A program made the position numbers and the translations under genes. Positions 53,571-62,452 of a stretch of DNA of 64,000 nt are shown one piece after another (the first letter of the stretch is position 1; the number at the start of each line of letters is the position of its first letter). This DNA is from Methanoculleus methanifontis (lineage in GTDB: Archaea > Halobacteriota > Methanomicrobia > Methanomicrobiales > Methanoculleaceae): contig NZ_VCYI01000006.1 of the NCBI RefSeq assembly GCF_030464365.1, positions 62,001 to 126,000 on the forward strand, written 5' to 3'. The notes under the pieces were generated by a model. It searched no databases and was not told where the DNA came from. It saw only the letters and a program-made list of their open reading frames with translations.

Positions 53571-54674
53571 ATGTGGCGACGAATCCTCACCGTGCTCACC
53601 CTCATCGCCGCGATCCTCGGTGCCGGATGCCTGGGCGGCCTCCTCCATCCTGCGGCCGTCCCGCCGGCTATCGTGCCGGTCGAGGGGGCGGCCCCGGGAG
53701 AGGTGCCGGTCTACACCTTCCCCTTCGGGGACGGGGAGGAGACGATCCGGATCGAGCCAGATCCGGCAGTCTATGCCGGGGCGAAAGAGGCAGACCGGCA
53801 ACTCTACCTCTTCGATAACCTCACCAGAGATGAGTGGATCCCGATCTATTACCTGGCGTTCGCGAGCGACTCCCACCAGGAGCCCTTCTATACCGACCTG
53901 CTCGCGGCTCTCCGCGAGATCCGGGACCGGGAAGAACTCGACGACGATCGGTATCTTGAACTGATCGCCACGTTCGTGCAGTCAATCCCCTACAGAACCG
54001 ATGCCTCGATGACCGAACCGAAGTTCCCGATCGAGACCTACGTGGACACCGAGGGCGACTGCGACGACAAAAGCCTCCTCCTCGCCGGGCTCCTCGCACG
54101 GGAAGGTTACGGGGCCGCGCTCCTCTACTTCGGGGAGGAACAGCACATGGCCGTCGGGGTGAAGAGCGCCGGGTGCCGCTACCATAACACGTCATATGCC
54201 TACATCGAGACCACGAACCGGAGCTACGTGGGCATCCCCCCTGCGGCGCTCGGGGACGGGACGCACCTCTCCTCCAACCCGCTCGTGATACCGGTCGGGG
54301 ATGGAGACGGGTCTTACACAGCCTCTTCAGAGATCGAGACAATCGAGCGTGCCCTCTCCGCATCCCGCGACCGGGTCGAGGAACTCGAAGAGGAACTCGT
54401 GGTGCGCACCCGCGAACTCGAAGCGGACCGGGAGGCTCTCGCGGCCCTCGACGCGAAGATGGCAGGTCTCTTCCGATCAGGAGAGATCCAGGAATACAAC
54501 CGGTTCGTCCCGGAATACAATCGGATGATCGGGGACTACAACAAGGCGGTAGAGGTCTACAACTTCATGCTCGATGAGGCGGAGGCCGCCGCGGATCTCC
54601 ACAACCACATCGTCGGCCACGCCCACGACCGGCCCGGGTCGTACCTCCTGGCCCATGAGTATCTCTCGGGGTGA
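53571..54674 (+). CDS. Lipoprotein with a transglutaminase-like domain and coiled coil
   Basis: A 367-residue protein with lipobox LGAGC (C20). The central part (about 100-240) resembles a transglutaminase-like cysteine protease/peptidase fold: catalytic Cys in EGDCDDKSLLLAGLL (C164), His in QHMAVGV (H192) and an Asp/Glu in YAYIETT. The C-terminal third (about 260-345) is a charged coiled coil. It is probably a cell-surface enzyme acting on proteins or peptides. The gene begins 4 nt after the HAD phosphatase. Confidence 0.78.
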   Translation: MWRRILTVLTLIAAILGAGCLGGLLHPAAVPPAIVPVEGAAPGEVPVYTFPFGDGEETIRIEPDPAVYAGAKEADRQLYLFDNLTRDEWIPIYYLAFASDSHQEPFYTDLLAALREIRDREELDDDRYLELIATFVQSIPYRTDASMTEPKFPIETYVDTEGDCDDKSLLLAGLLAREGYGAALLYFGEEQHMAVGVKSAGCRYHNTSYAYIETTNRSYVGIPPAALGDGTHLSSNPLVIPVGDGDGSYTASSEIETIERALSASRDRVEELEEELVVRTRELEADREALAALDAKMAGLFRSGEIQEYNRFVPEYNRMIGDYNKAVEVYNFMLDEAEAAADLHNHIVGHAHDRPGSYLLAHEYLSG

Positions 54675-54679
54675 CCGGG

Positions 54680-54702
54680 AGAGAGCTTACGCGTAGCTCT
54701 CT
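54680..54702 (+). terminator. Hairpin after the transglutaminase-like gene
   Basis: AGAGAGCT-TACGCGT-AGCTCTCT has perfect 8-bp arms and a 7-nt loop, beginning 5 nt after the stop codon. No T-run follows, so a processing or stabilising hairpin is also possible. The remaining DNA to 55077 has no credible gene. Confidence 0.45.
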
Positions 54703-55077
54703 GCCTCAAGGAGGGTGCGGTTTGCCGGGGCGCTGGAAGCGAAATACGCCGACTTATGCATCTGACTTCGCCGAATAACAGTCGGATATCGGGCGGCCCG
54801 CTCAGCGAGAGAGGAAAACGTGGTAAATTCAGATCGTTCCATACATGAAACGGAGTGAGGGTGCTACTTAACCGTAGGCCGCGTGCGGGGTGAAAGTGAA
54901 GCGCCGGGATTTCACCCCCTATCCCAACCTCGTTCCGGCGAAAACTTCCAAACTACCAACACATTCTAAAAGTAACATCAAACTGACGCAGTTCAACCTT
55001 CCTTCGGGCGAAACAGCAACTGTTCTGTTGGCAAGTGTTAATGTATCCCCTGACAAATACATGGAGCGGAGTGCCGT

Positions 55078-55809
55078 ATGCTGGATATCAGTGATTTGCA
55101 CGTGGAAGTGGATGGCACCGAGAAGCTCCACGACATCAACCTCCATATCGGGCAGGGGGAGACCCATATCCTGATGGGGCCGAACGGTTCGGGGAAGAGC
55201 ACGCTGCTCAAAGCCATCATGGGGTTCGGCGGCTACACGATCACGTCCGGGTCCATCGTTTTCAGAGGAACGGACATCACCAGGATGCCGATCCACGAGC
55301 GCGCCCATCTCGGGATCGGCATGATGTTTCAGCACCCGCCCGCGATATCGGGGCTGAAACTCGGGAAACTGCTCACTGCCACGTCCCATCTCGGCAACGA
55401 CGCGCTGGAGGCGCTCGCGCAGACGGTCAACATGGACCACTTTCTCGCCCGGGACACCAACGTCGGGTTCTCCGGCGGAGAGATCAAGCGGAGCGAGGTC
55501 CTGCAGCTGAAAGTCCAGCAGCCCGATTTCCTCATGCTGGACGAGCCGGAGAGCGGCGTCGACCTCGAAAACATGGCCCTTATGGGCAAAGAGATCGCGA
55601 ATCTCCTTGAGAAGGATATCCATATCGTCAACCGCCGCAAGAGCGGTCTCATCATCACCCACACCGGCTACATCCTCGACTACCTCGAGGCCGACCAGGG
55701 ACACGTGCTCATCGACGGCCGGATCCGGTGCCATGGAAACCCCCGCGAGATCCTGCGCGTGGTCAAAGAAAAAGGATATGGAGAGTGTCTGCGTTGCAAA
55801 CAGATGTAG
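55078..55809 (+). CDS. sufC: Fe-S cluster assembly ATPase SufC
   Basis: A 243-residue ABC-type ATPase of the SUF system, which drives Fe-S cluster assembly on SufB. Walker A is GPNGSGKST, the signature NVGFSGGEIKRSEVLQL and Walker B FLMLDEPESGVDLENM. The Glu-rich signature and the SGVD form are SufC-type. GGAGCGGAG precedes the ATG. It overlaps sufB by 25 nt. In methanogens sufCB is the minimal SUF unit. Confidence 0.95.
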   Translation: MLDISDLHVEVDGTEKLHDINLHIGQGETHILMGPNGSGKSTLLKAIMGFGGYTITSGSIVFRGTDITRMPIHERAHLGIGMMFQHPPAISGLKLGKLLTATSHLGNDALEALAQTVNMDHFLARDTNVGFSGGEIKRSEVLQLKVQQPDFLMLDEPESGVDLENMALMGKEIANLLEKDIHIVNRRKSGLIITHTGYILDYLEADQGHVLIDGRIRCHGNPREILRVVKEKGYGECLRCKQM

Positions 55810-56906
55810 GCGATATCGAACGGCTCCCGGAGAAAGACCGGGAACGCCTTGCCCTGACCGGTCTTGAAGTTGGGATGCAGAACCGATGCGGGAGTTTCTT
55901 CCAGATCGACCAGGACGTGATCCAGACCACCTGCGGGGCCGAAGGGATCGAGATGATCCCCATCAAGGCCGCTCTCGAGAAGTACGACTGGGTCAAGGAC
56001 TACTACTGGAACGCCGTTCCGAAGGATAAGGACAAATACACAGAATACCTTGCGAAGCAGGAGAACCCGCAAGGTCTCGTCGTCATCGCCCACGAAGGGG
56101 TGAAGGTCGAGATGCCGCTTCAAGCCTGCCTCTTTCTGCGCGACGAGCCGGTGCAGCATGTCCACAACCTCTTCATCGCAAGAGAGGGCTCAGAGATCAA
56201 CATCATCTCGGGCTGCGCGAGTTCCTGGCAGAAAGAGCACGGGGCGCATATCGGGGTGACCGAGATCTACGTCGGCAAAGGCGCCAAAGTCACGTCCACG
56301 ATGATCCACAACTGGAAGGAGGGGATCAGCGTCTTCCCGCGGAGTGCCACCGTCGTCGAGGAGGATGGAACGTTCCTCTCGAACTACGTCTGCATGCAGC
56401 CCGTCAGGAGGATCGACATGTACCCGACGGCCCGCCTGGTCGGGAAGAACGCCGTCGCCCGGTTCTCGAGTATCGTTGTCGCGACACCGGGCTCGACCCT
56501 CGATCTCGGCTCCCGCGCCATCCTCGGCGCCGAGAACGCGAGCGCCGAACTGATCACCCGGGCGATCACCACCGGCGGCACCATCATATCCCGCGGTCAC
56601 ATCCTCGGCGAGAAGGACAACACACGCGGCCATATCGAGTGCAAGGGCCTGATCCTGAAAGATGGCACCGTCCACGCCATCCCGGAGATCGAAGGAACGC
56701 TGACCGGCACCGAACTCTCCCACGAAGCCGCCGTAGGAAAGATCGCCCGCCACGAGATCGAGTACCTTATGGCCCGCGGACTCTCCGAGGAGGAGGCCAC
56801 CGCAACCATTATACGCGGGTTTTTGGATGTGAAGATCAGCGGTCTGCCCGCAGTCCTGCAGGAGCAGATCGACGCTGCGATCGATAAAGCAGAATCAGGC
56901 TTCTGA
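55785..56906 (+). CDS. sufB: Fe-S cluster assembly scaffold SufB/SufD
   Basis: A 373-residue SufB/D family scaffold on which the cluster is built. It is mostly a right-handed beta helix (GTLDLGSRAILGAENASAEL region), with the C-terminal helical part VGKIARHEIEYLMARGLSEEEATATIIRGFL, the family hallmark. Cys and His residues are present but the assembly-site Cys cannot be fixed by eye. GTG 55785 with AAGGA upstream is chosen over ATG 55728, which lies deep within sufC. Confidence 0.92.
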   Translation: MSALQTDVGDIERLPEKDRERLALTGLEVGMQNRCGSFFQIDQDVIQTTCGAEGIEMIPIKAALEKYDWVKDYYWNAVPKDKDKYTEYLAKQENPQGLVVIAHEGVKVEMPLQACLFLRDEPVQHVHNLFIAREGSEINIISGCASSWQKEHGAHIGVTEIYVGKGAKVTSTMIHNWKEGISVFPRSATVVEEDGTFLSNYVCMQPVRRIDMYPTARLVGKNAVARFSSIVVATPGSTLDLGSRAILGAENASAELITRAITTGGTIISRGHILGEKDNTRGHIECKGLILKDGTVHAIPEIEGTLTGTELSHEAAVGKIARHEIEYLMARGLSEEEATATIIRGFLDVKISGLPAVLQEQIDAAIDKAESGF

Positions 56907-56922
56907 TTCAGGAGACGGGAGG

Positions 56923-57585
56923 ATGGAGACCGATCCCTACAGAAGGGAGCGCGAGGAGATGGTGGAGTTCCAGGTTCGGGCCAGGGGGATCAGGAACGAA
57001 CGGGTGCTCGCCGCGATGCAGAAGATCCCTCGCCACCTCTTCGTACCGAAGAACTTCGAACGTGCAGCCTACGAAGATCGGCCGCTCCCCATAGGCGAGG
57101 GGCAGACCATCTCCCAGCCCTACATCGTCGCCGTCATGACCGAACAACTGGAGATCCGCTCCCACGACCGTGTCCTCGAGATCGGAACCGGCAGCGGCTA
57201 CCAGGCGGCGCTCCTCGCCGAACTCGCCGAGAAGGTCGTCTCCGTCGAACGCCTTGCCCACCTCGCCGATCAGGCGCGGGAGAATCTCGCGCGGGCAGGA
57301 GTCAGTGGTGTTGAGATCGTCGTCGGCGACGGCACGGAAGGCTATCCGCCGGAGGCGCCCTACGACGCTATCATCGTCACGGCGGCATCGCCGGAGATCC
57401 CCCAACCCCTGATCGACCAGCTTGGCAAGGGAGGGCGGCTGGTCGCTCCCATCGGGCCGCGGGAATGCCAGGACCTCGTCAAACTCGTCAAACGCGAAGG
57501 CAGGGTGGAGACGATCCCGCTCGGCGGCGTCTGCTTCGTGCCGCTGATCGGGCAGTTCGGGTGGCAGGGAGAGGTATCCCCGTGA
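56923..57585 (+). CDS. pcm: Protein-L-isoaspartate O-methyltransferase
   Basis: A 220-residue repair enzyme that methylates isoaspartate residues in damaged proteins. It has IGEGQTISQPYIVAVMTEQL and the SAM motif VLEIGTGSGYQAALLAEL. GDGTEGYPPEAPYDAIIVTAASPEIP is also family-typical. It starts 16 nt after sufB and overlaps the next gene by 4 nt. Confidence 0.95.
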   Translation: METDPYRREREEMVEFQVRARGIRNERVLAAMQKIPRHLFVPKNFERAAYEDRPLPIGEGQTISQPYIVAVMTEQLEIRSHDRVLEIGTGSGYQAALLAELAEKVVSVERLAHLADQARENLARAGVSGVEIVVGDGTEGYPPEAPYDAIIVTAASPEIPQPLIDQLGKGGRLVAPIGPRECQDLVKLVKREGRVETIPLGGVCFVPLIGQFGWQGEVSP

Positions 57586-58196
57586 CGGTCTACGACATCA
57601 CCCGGGATCTCTCCGCGGACGCCGTCCTCTACCCGGGAGACGTCCGGCCCCGGTTCCACGAGATCGACAACGGGCAGTACCGCGTGACCGAGATGACCCT
57701 TGGAAGCCATACCGGGACGCACCTCGACGCCCCGTCGCACTACATCGAGGGAGGCATGACAGTCGACGAGATCCCGCCCGCGGTGCTGATGGGGGCCGCA
57801 CGGGTCCTCGACTGCAGCGACGTAAGCGAGATCATCGAACCAGGCCACCTCACCGGCCGCCTCGACGGTGCGAGGACGATCCTCGTAAAGACCTGGTTTT
57901 CGGAGCGGCGGGAGTTCGATCTCGGGTACCCGTCGTTCTCCCTCGAAGCGGCGAAGATGGTCGTCGAGGCCGGGATCACCTGCCTCGGGATCGATACCCC
58001 ATCAATCGAGTCGTTTGACTGCGACGGTTCCGTTCACCGCCGGCTGCTCGGGAGCGGGACGTTCATCCTCGAACTGCTCGATCTCTCCGCCGTGCCGGAA
58101 GGAGACTATGTTATGACAGCGCTTCCGATGCGGCTCAAAGGAATCGACGGGTCGCCCGTGCGGGCTATCCTGTCGGATAGGGAGGAAGAACCATGA
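57582..58196 (+). CDS. Cyclase/kynurenine formamidase-like hydrolase
   Basis: A 204-residue member of the cyclase/formamidase family, with the metal site HTGTHLDAPSHYIEGG and a later DTPSIESFD. It hydrolyses amide or lactone bonds; kynurenine is unlikely here because the pathway is not suggested. GTG 57582 overlaps the pcm stop by 4 nt and has GGGAGAGG upstream. Confidence 0.85.
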   Translation: MTVYDITRDLSADAVLYPGDVRPRFHEIDNGQYRVTEMTLGSHTGTHLDAPSHYIEGGMTVDEIPPAVLMGAARVLDCSDVSEIIEPGHLTGRLDGARTILVKTWFSERREFDLGYPSFSLEAAKMVVEAGITCLGIDTPSIESFDCDGSVHRRLLGSGTFILELLDLSAVPEGDYVMTALPMRLKGIDGSPVRAILSDREEEP

Positions 58197-58798
58197 GTTT
58201 CTGGCACGATGCAATTGAGAGACTGGAGACGATCCTCGCGGACAGCGGGTGCGAGGACGGTATCGTGACGCTTGGAGTGAACCACGACGCAGACACCTGC
58301 CAGTACCCGAAAGGCGTCACTCTGGAAGGGCACTTCGGCGGCCGGAGCGGGCAGTTCGTCACGAGCGAGCCGGTCCGGGCGAACACCCGGATCTCCTTTA
58401 TGTTCGGTGCGCCGCTCACGAATCAGAAGCAGCGAGGTGCGGCGGGCGCCATCATCAACACCGTCTCGGCGTTCCTCTGCCTGGCACGGAGGCTCCAGCC
58501 CTGCACCCCCGACTGCTACACCCCCTGCCTTGCGGAACTCTCCCGCGAGGTCGCCGGAAAGAAGGTCTACTTCGTCGGCCCGATGCCGCTACTCGAGCGG
58601 GCGCTTGCGGAGCAGATCGTCGATACACCAGAGGCGGCCGAGATCCTCCTGGTCGGCGGAGACGGCATGACGAGCGATGCAGGGGTCGCCTGCATCGAAG
58701 AGTACCGGGAGAAGAAACGGACGATATTCCTCGGACCGTCGGCCGCCGGGGTCAGCGGCCTGATAAATCTCGAGCACTGGTGCCCCTACGGACGATGA
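58193..58798 (+). CDS. Hypothetical protein, possibly DUF364-like
   Basis: A 201-residue protein overlapping the cyclase gene by 4 nt. It has alpha/beta features (KKVYFVGPMPLLERAL, and EILLVGGDGMTSD) and four cysteines in the middle (CLARRLQPCTPDCYTPC) that could bind a metal. The last part, GPSAAGVSGLINLEHWCPYG, recalls proteins with the DUF364 or putative chelation domain, but I am not sure. It ends the sufC-to-58798 run, followed by a T-run. Confidence 0.65.
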   Translation: MSFWHDAIERLETILADSGCEDGIVTLGVNHDADTCQYPKGVTLEGHFGGRSGQFVTSEPVRANTRISFMFGAPLTNQKQRGAAGAIINTVSAFLCLARRLQPCTPDCYTPCLAELSREVAGKKVYFVGPMPLLERALAEQIVDTPEAAEILLVGGDGMTSDAGVACIEEYREKKRTIFLGPSAAGVSGLINLEHWCPYGR

Positions 58799-58803
58799 AT
58801 ACC

Positions 58804-58810
58804 TTTTTTT
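58804..58810 (+). terminator. Poly-T terminator before glmM
   Basis: Seven consecutive T residues begin 6 nt after the stop codon at 58798. ATTATACA, 18 nt further on, may be a promoter element but is too close to the glmM ATG for the usual spacing. Confidence 0.5.
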
Positions 58811-58835
58811 AGGAAAGAAAGGATTATACAGGAGT

Positions 58836-60092
58836 ATGCTTTTCGGCTCTTCCGGCATCCGGCAGGAGTTCGGCCCCGGTCTCGTCGACCTCGCGCTCCG
58901 CATCGGAGCGGCTATCGCAGCCGGAGCCCCGGGGATCGCCGTCGGCCGGGACACCCGCACGACCAGCGAACTGCTTGAGCACTGCGTCGTCTCCGGGATG
59001 CTCTCGGCCGGCGCAAGCGTCTATTCCTGCGGCATCGCGCCCACGCCGACGGTCGCGCACGCGACGCGGCAGACGGACGCGGGATGCATGATAACCGCCT
59101 CTCATAACCCCGAGTCCTACAACGGGGTCAAACTCCTCAACCCCGACGGGTCGTCGTTCACTCTCCGGCAGCAGGCGGCGATCGAGGATGCAATCGAGAA
59201 GACGCACTGGAAGAACTGGGACGAACAGGGGCACGTCCAGTCGATAGACGCGGTGGACGCGCACCAGGAGGCAATCCTCGATAAGGTCAGTTTTTCCCGC
59301 CCCATCACCGCCGTGCTCGACTGTGGTAACGGTGCCGGAAGCGTCATCACCCCCGACCTCCTTGCCGCGGCCGGGGCGACCGTGATCGGCCTGAACTGCA
59401 ACGTCGCAGGCAGGTTTGCCCGGCCGTCGGAACCGCTCGAGGCAAACCTCCCCTACATCGGCGAGATCGTCCGCAAGCGGGGAGCCGCGTGCGCGGTGAT
59501 CCACGACGGCGACGCCGACCGGATGATGGCGTTCGACGAGCGCGGCCGCTACATCGACGGAGACCACCTCCTCATGCTCTTTGCGAAATATCTCGACCGC
59601 AAGCGCGTCGTCACCACCGTCGACGCCTCGATGGCGATCGAGGAGGTCGCGGAAGTCCGCCGCACACCGGTCGGTGACAGTTTCGTCTCCGAAGAACTCC
59701 TCTCCTGGGGAGACTTCGGCGGCGAGGCGTCGGGGAGCTGGATATTTCCCCAGCATTCCTACTGCCCGGACGGGGTCTACGCCGCGGCCCTCCTCTGCGA
59801 GATCGCTTCGGAGTGGTCGATCGCTGAGGAACTCGACCGGATGCCCCGCTATACCCTTCTGCGGGAGTCGTATCGCATCGCCTCCCCGCGGGAGGTCATG
59901 ACGGGGATGGGAGCCGATGAACCGACGCACGGAGTCCGGTTCGAGGATGAAGACGGCTGGTACCTGATCCGGGCAAGCGGCACCGAACCGAAGGTCCGGA
60001 TCACGGCCGAGGGAAGAACACCCGCAAAGGCGAAAGAGATGCTTGAAGCGGGGCATGCCGCCCTTGAGCGGGCAAACCATACTCTGGAGTAG
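58836..60092 (+). CDS. glmM: Phosphohexomutase, probably phosphoglucosamine mutase
   Basis: A 418-residue alpha-D-phosphohexomutase. The phosphoserine loop is TASHNPESYNG (S89), the metal loop HDGDADRMMAF (about 223-228), the sugar loop GEASGSWIF and the phosphate loop RASGTEPKVRI. It interconverts glucosamine-6-P and glucosamine-1-P if the operon reading is right; phosphomannomutase activity cannot be excluded. GGAG precedes the ATG. The next genes, two nucleotidyltransferases and glmS, support GlmM. Confidence 0.9.
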   Translation: MLFGSSGIRQEFGPGLVDLALRIGAAIAAGAPGIAVGRDTRTTSELLEHCVVSGMLSAGASVYSCGIAPTPTVAHATRQTDAGCMITASHNPESYNGVKLLNPDGSSFTLRQQAAIEDAIEKTHWKNWDEQGHVQSIDAVDAHQEAILDKVSFSRPITAVLDCGNGAGSVITPDLLAAAGATVIGLNCNVAGRFARPSEPLEANLPYIGEIVRKRGAACAVIHDGDADRMMAFDERGRYIDGDHLLMLFAKYLDRKRVVTTVDASMAIEEVAEVRRTPVGDSFVSEELLSWGDFGGEASGSWIFPQHSYCPDGVYAAALLCEIASEWSIAEELDRMPRYTLLRESYRIASPREVMTGMGADEPTHGVRFEDEDGWYLIRASGTEPKVRITAEGRTPAKAKEMLEAGHAALERANHTLE

Positions 60093-60096
60093 ATAT

Positions 60097-61296
60097 ATGC
60101 AGTGTGTCGTACTGGCAGCAGGAGAGGGGAAACGGATGCGGCCCCTGACCACCCGGCGCCCGAAGGTGATGCTTCCGATCGCGAACCGCCCAATGATGGA
60201 GCACCTGGTCGTCGCGGCCCGCGACGCGGGAATCACCGACTTCACCTTCGTCGTCGGATACTTCGAACGCGAGATCCGGAACCACTTCGGGGACGGCAGC
60301 AGCCTCGGCGTGAATATCACCTACGTGACCCAGCGCCACCAGCTCGGCACCGCCGACGCCCTGCGGGCGACGGCAGGGATGATCGACGAGCGGTTCCTCC
60401 TCTTGAACGGGGACATGATCCTCAAATCCGACGATATCAGGAAATTCTGCCGGATGGATGCTCCGTGCGTGGGGATTCACGAGACCGACCACCCACAGGA
60501 CTACGGCGTGGTGACCATTGAGGGAAACCGCATCACCGGTCTTGAGGAGAAGTCCGAGGAGCCGAAGAGCAACCTGATCAACGCGGGCGCCTACCTCTTC
60601 GAACCCGGCATCTTCGACCTCCTTTCGGGGCTCAAGATATCGGGCCGGGGCGAGTTCGAGCTGACCGACGCGCTCGACACCTATATCAGGGAAGGGACGC
60701 TCAGAGCGTATTCGCTCGCCTACTGGCTCGATGTCGGGCAGCCATGGGATCTCCTCGACGCAAACGAAGGGCTTCTCGCCTCGCTCCGCCACGAACGGCA
60801 CGGAACCGTCGAAGACGGATGCACCGTCCCGGAGACGGTCAGCATCGGGAAAGGGACAATCATCCGGGCCGGAACCTATATCGAAGGCTCCTGCGTCATC
60901 GGCGAGAACTGCGTCATCGGCCCCCACGCCTATATCCGGGGCTCCACCGCGATCGGGGATAACTGCCACATCGGGCACGCGACGGAACTCAAGAACACCA
61001 TCGTCATGCCGGGGACGAAGATTCCCCACTTCAACTACATCGGCGACAGCATCATCGGGAGCGGGTGCAACTTCGGAGCGGGCACCAAGGTCGCGAACCT
61101 CAGGCACGACAACGGAGCGGTGAAGGTCTGCGGGAAGACTACCGGGCGGAGGAAGTTCGGCGCCATCATCGGCGACGACGTCCTCTTCGGGATCAACTGC
61201 TCGGTCAACGTCGGGAGCCTCGTCGGCAGTGGTACCCGGGTGGCTCCCCACTCTCTCGTTGAAGGGTGCATCGAGGACAATTCGATAATCAGGTGA
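60097..61296 (+). CDS. glmU: Bifunctional sugar-1-phosphate nucleotidyltransferase/acetyltransferase (GlmU-like), copy 1
   Basis: A 399-residue two-domain protein. The N-terminal nucleotidyltransferase has LAAGEGKRMRPLT and KPVMLPIANRP-like loops (here RRPKVMLPIANRP). The C-terminal part (about 245-399) is a left-handed beta helix with hexapeptides (IGENCVIGPHAYIRG) and the acetyl-CoA-type NYIGDSIIGSG and FGAGTKVANLRHD segments. It could acetylate glucosamine-1-P and couple it to UTP, as archaeal GlmU-type proteins do. It starts 4 nt after glmM. Confidence 0.9.
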   Translation: MQCVVLAAGEGKRMRPLTTRRPKVMLPIANRPMMEHLVVAARDAGITDFTFVVGYFEREIRNHFGDGSSLGVNITYVTQRHQLGTADALRATAGMIDERFLLLNGDMILKSDDIRKFCRMDAPCVGIHETDHPQDYGVVTIEGNRITGLEEKSEEPKSNLINAGAYLFEPGIFDLLSGLKISGRGEFELTDALDTYIREGTLRAYSLAYWLDVGQPWDLLDANEGLLASLRHERHGTVEDGCTVPETVSIGKGTIIRAGTYIEGSCVIGENCVIGPHAYIRGSTAIGDNCHIGHATELKNTIVMPGTKIPHFNYIGDSIIGSGCNFGAGTKVANLRHDNGAVKVCGKTTGRRKFGAIIGDDVLFGINCSVNVGSLVGSGTRVAPHSLVEGCIEDNSIIR

Positions 61297-61297
61297 T

Positions 61298-62452
61298 ATG
61301 ATGCAGGCAGTCATTTTAGCAGCGGGAGAAGGGAGCCGTCTGCGGCCGCTGACGAGAAGCAAGCCCAAGGCCATGCTCCCGGTCGCAAACCGGCCGATCA
61401 TCGAGTACGTCATCGATGCACTCCTGGAGAACGGGATCCGCGACATCGTGGTGGTGGTCGGGTATCGCAAAGAGGAGGTCGTCCGGCACCTCAACAGGCT
61501 CGACGCTCCGATCCAGGTCGTCGTCCAGGAGCGGCAGCTCGGGACCGCTGATGCTCTCCGGGCGGCCGAGCCGGAGATCACGGAAGACTTCCTGGTTCTT
61601 CCCGGCGACAACTACATCAACGCCGAATCGATAGCCCGGATCAAGGAGGAGCGAAACGCCATGCTCGTCGCCGAGCACCCGAACCCCTCGAACTTCGGGG
61701 TCGTGGTGATCAGGAACGGCATCGTCCGCGAGATCGTCGAGAAACCCGAAGACGCCCCGACGTTCACGGTATCGACCGGCGTCTACTCCTTCACCCCCGA
61801 CATCTTCTCCTACCTCCAGACAAACGAGATCCCCGACGCAATCGCCGCCATGATCGCGTCGGGCCGGCGGATACGGGCGATCCCGGCAGACGACTGGCAG
61901 GACGCCGTCTACCCCTGGGATCTCCTGAAGATGAACAGCCGGATGCTTCGGGGGATCACGCCCGGGATCGCGGGGGCGGTCGACGCATCCGTCATCCGCC
62001 GGGGCGCCGTGCGTATCGGCACCGGGACGACCGTGGGACCGAACACCGTGATCTGCGGCCCCGTCACCATCGGGAACAACTGTACCATCGGGCCGAACAC
62101 CGTGATCATGCCCGACACGAGCATCGGCGACGGGGTGGTGCTCGAACCGTTCACCTACGTCGCCGACTCGCTCGTTATGAGCGACGTTACGATCGGGTCG
62201 CATTCGAGGATCGTCTCGGCGGTCTTCGGCCAGGGGTGCATCCTTGCCGACCACACCACCACCTACCCGTCCACGACCCTCCTTGAGGTCGGAGATCGCA
62301 TCCAGAAGGAGGAGTTCGGTGCAGTCCTCGGCGAGGGAGTCCGCGCGGCACCATTCACAACGTTTAAGAACTGTATCGCCGGTAACAGTGTCACCGTCGG
62401 GGAGGGGAAGACGGTGATCGGCATCCTCGAGGACGGCACGCGGGTGATGTAG
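61298..62452 (+). CDS. Bifunctional sugar-1-phosphate nucleotidyltransferase (GlmU-like), copy 2
   Basis: A 384-residue paralogue of the preceding protein. The N-terminal LAAGEGSRLRPLTRSKPKAMLPVANRP is the nucleotidyltransferase motif. The C-terminal hexapeptide region is shorter, and the HNYIGDS-type stretch of copy 1 is replaced by FTYVADSLVMSD. It may be specific for another sugar or nucleotide, or supply one half-reaction of UDP-GlcNAc synthesis. Start ATG 61298, one base after the stop of copy 1; ATG 61301 is also possible. Confidence 0.88.
   Translation: MMQAVILAAGEGSRLRPLTRSKPKAMLPVANRPIIEYVIDALLENGIRDIVVVVGYRKEEVVRHLNRLDAPIQVVVQERQLGTADALRAAEPEITEDFLVLPGDNYINAESIARIKEERNAMLVAEHPNPSNFGVVVIRNGIVREIVEKPEDAPTFTVSTGVYSFTPDIFSYLQTNEIPDAIAAMIASGRRIRAIPADDWQDAVYPWDLLKMNSRMLRGITPGIAGAVDASVIRRGAVRIGTGTTVGPNTVICGPVTIGNNCTIGPNTVIMPDTSIGDGVVLEPFTYVADSLVMSDVTIGSHSRIVSAVFGQGCILADHTTTYPSTTLLEVGDRIQKEEFGAVLGEGVRAAPFTTFKNCIAGNSVTVGEGKTVIGILEDGTRVM

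Noticed and set aside
54890-55174. Plus-strand frame before and into sufC
   Set aside because: It runs into the start of sufC in another frame and has no family features.
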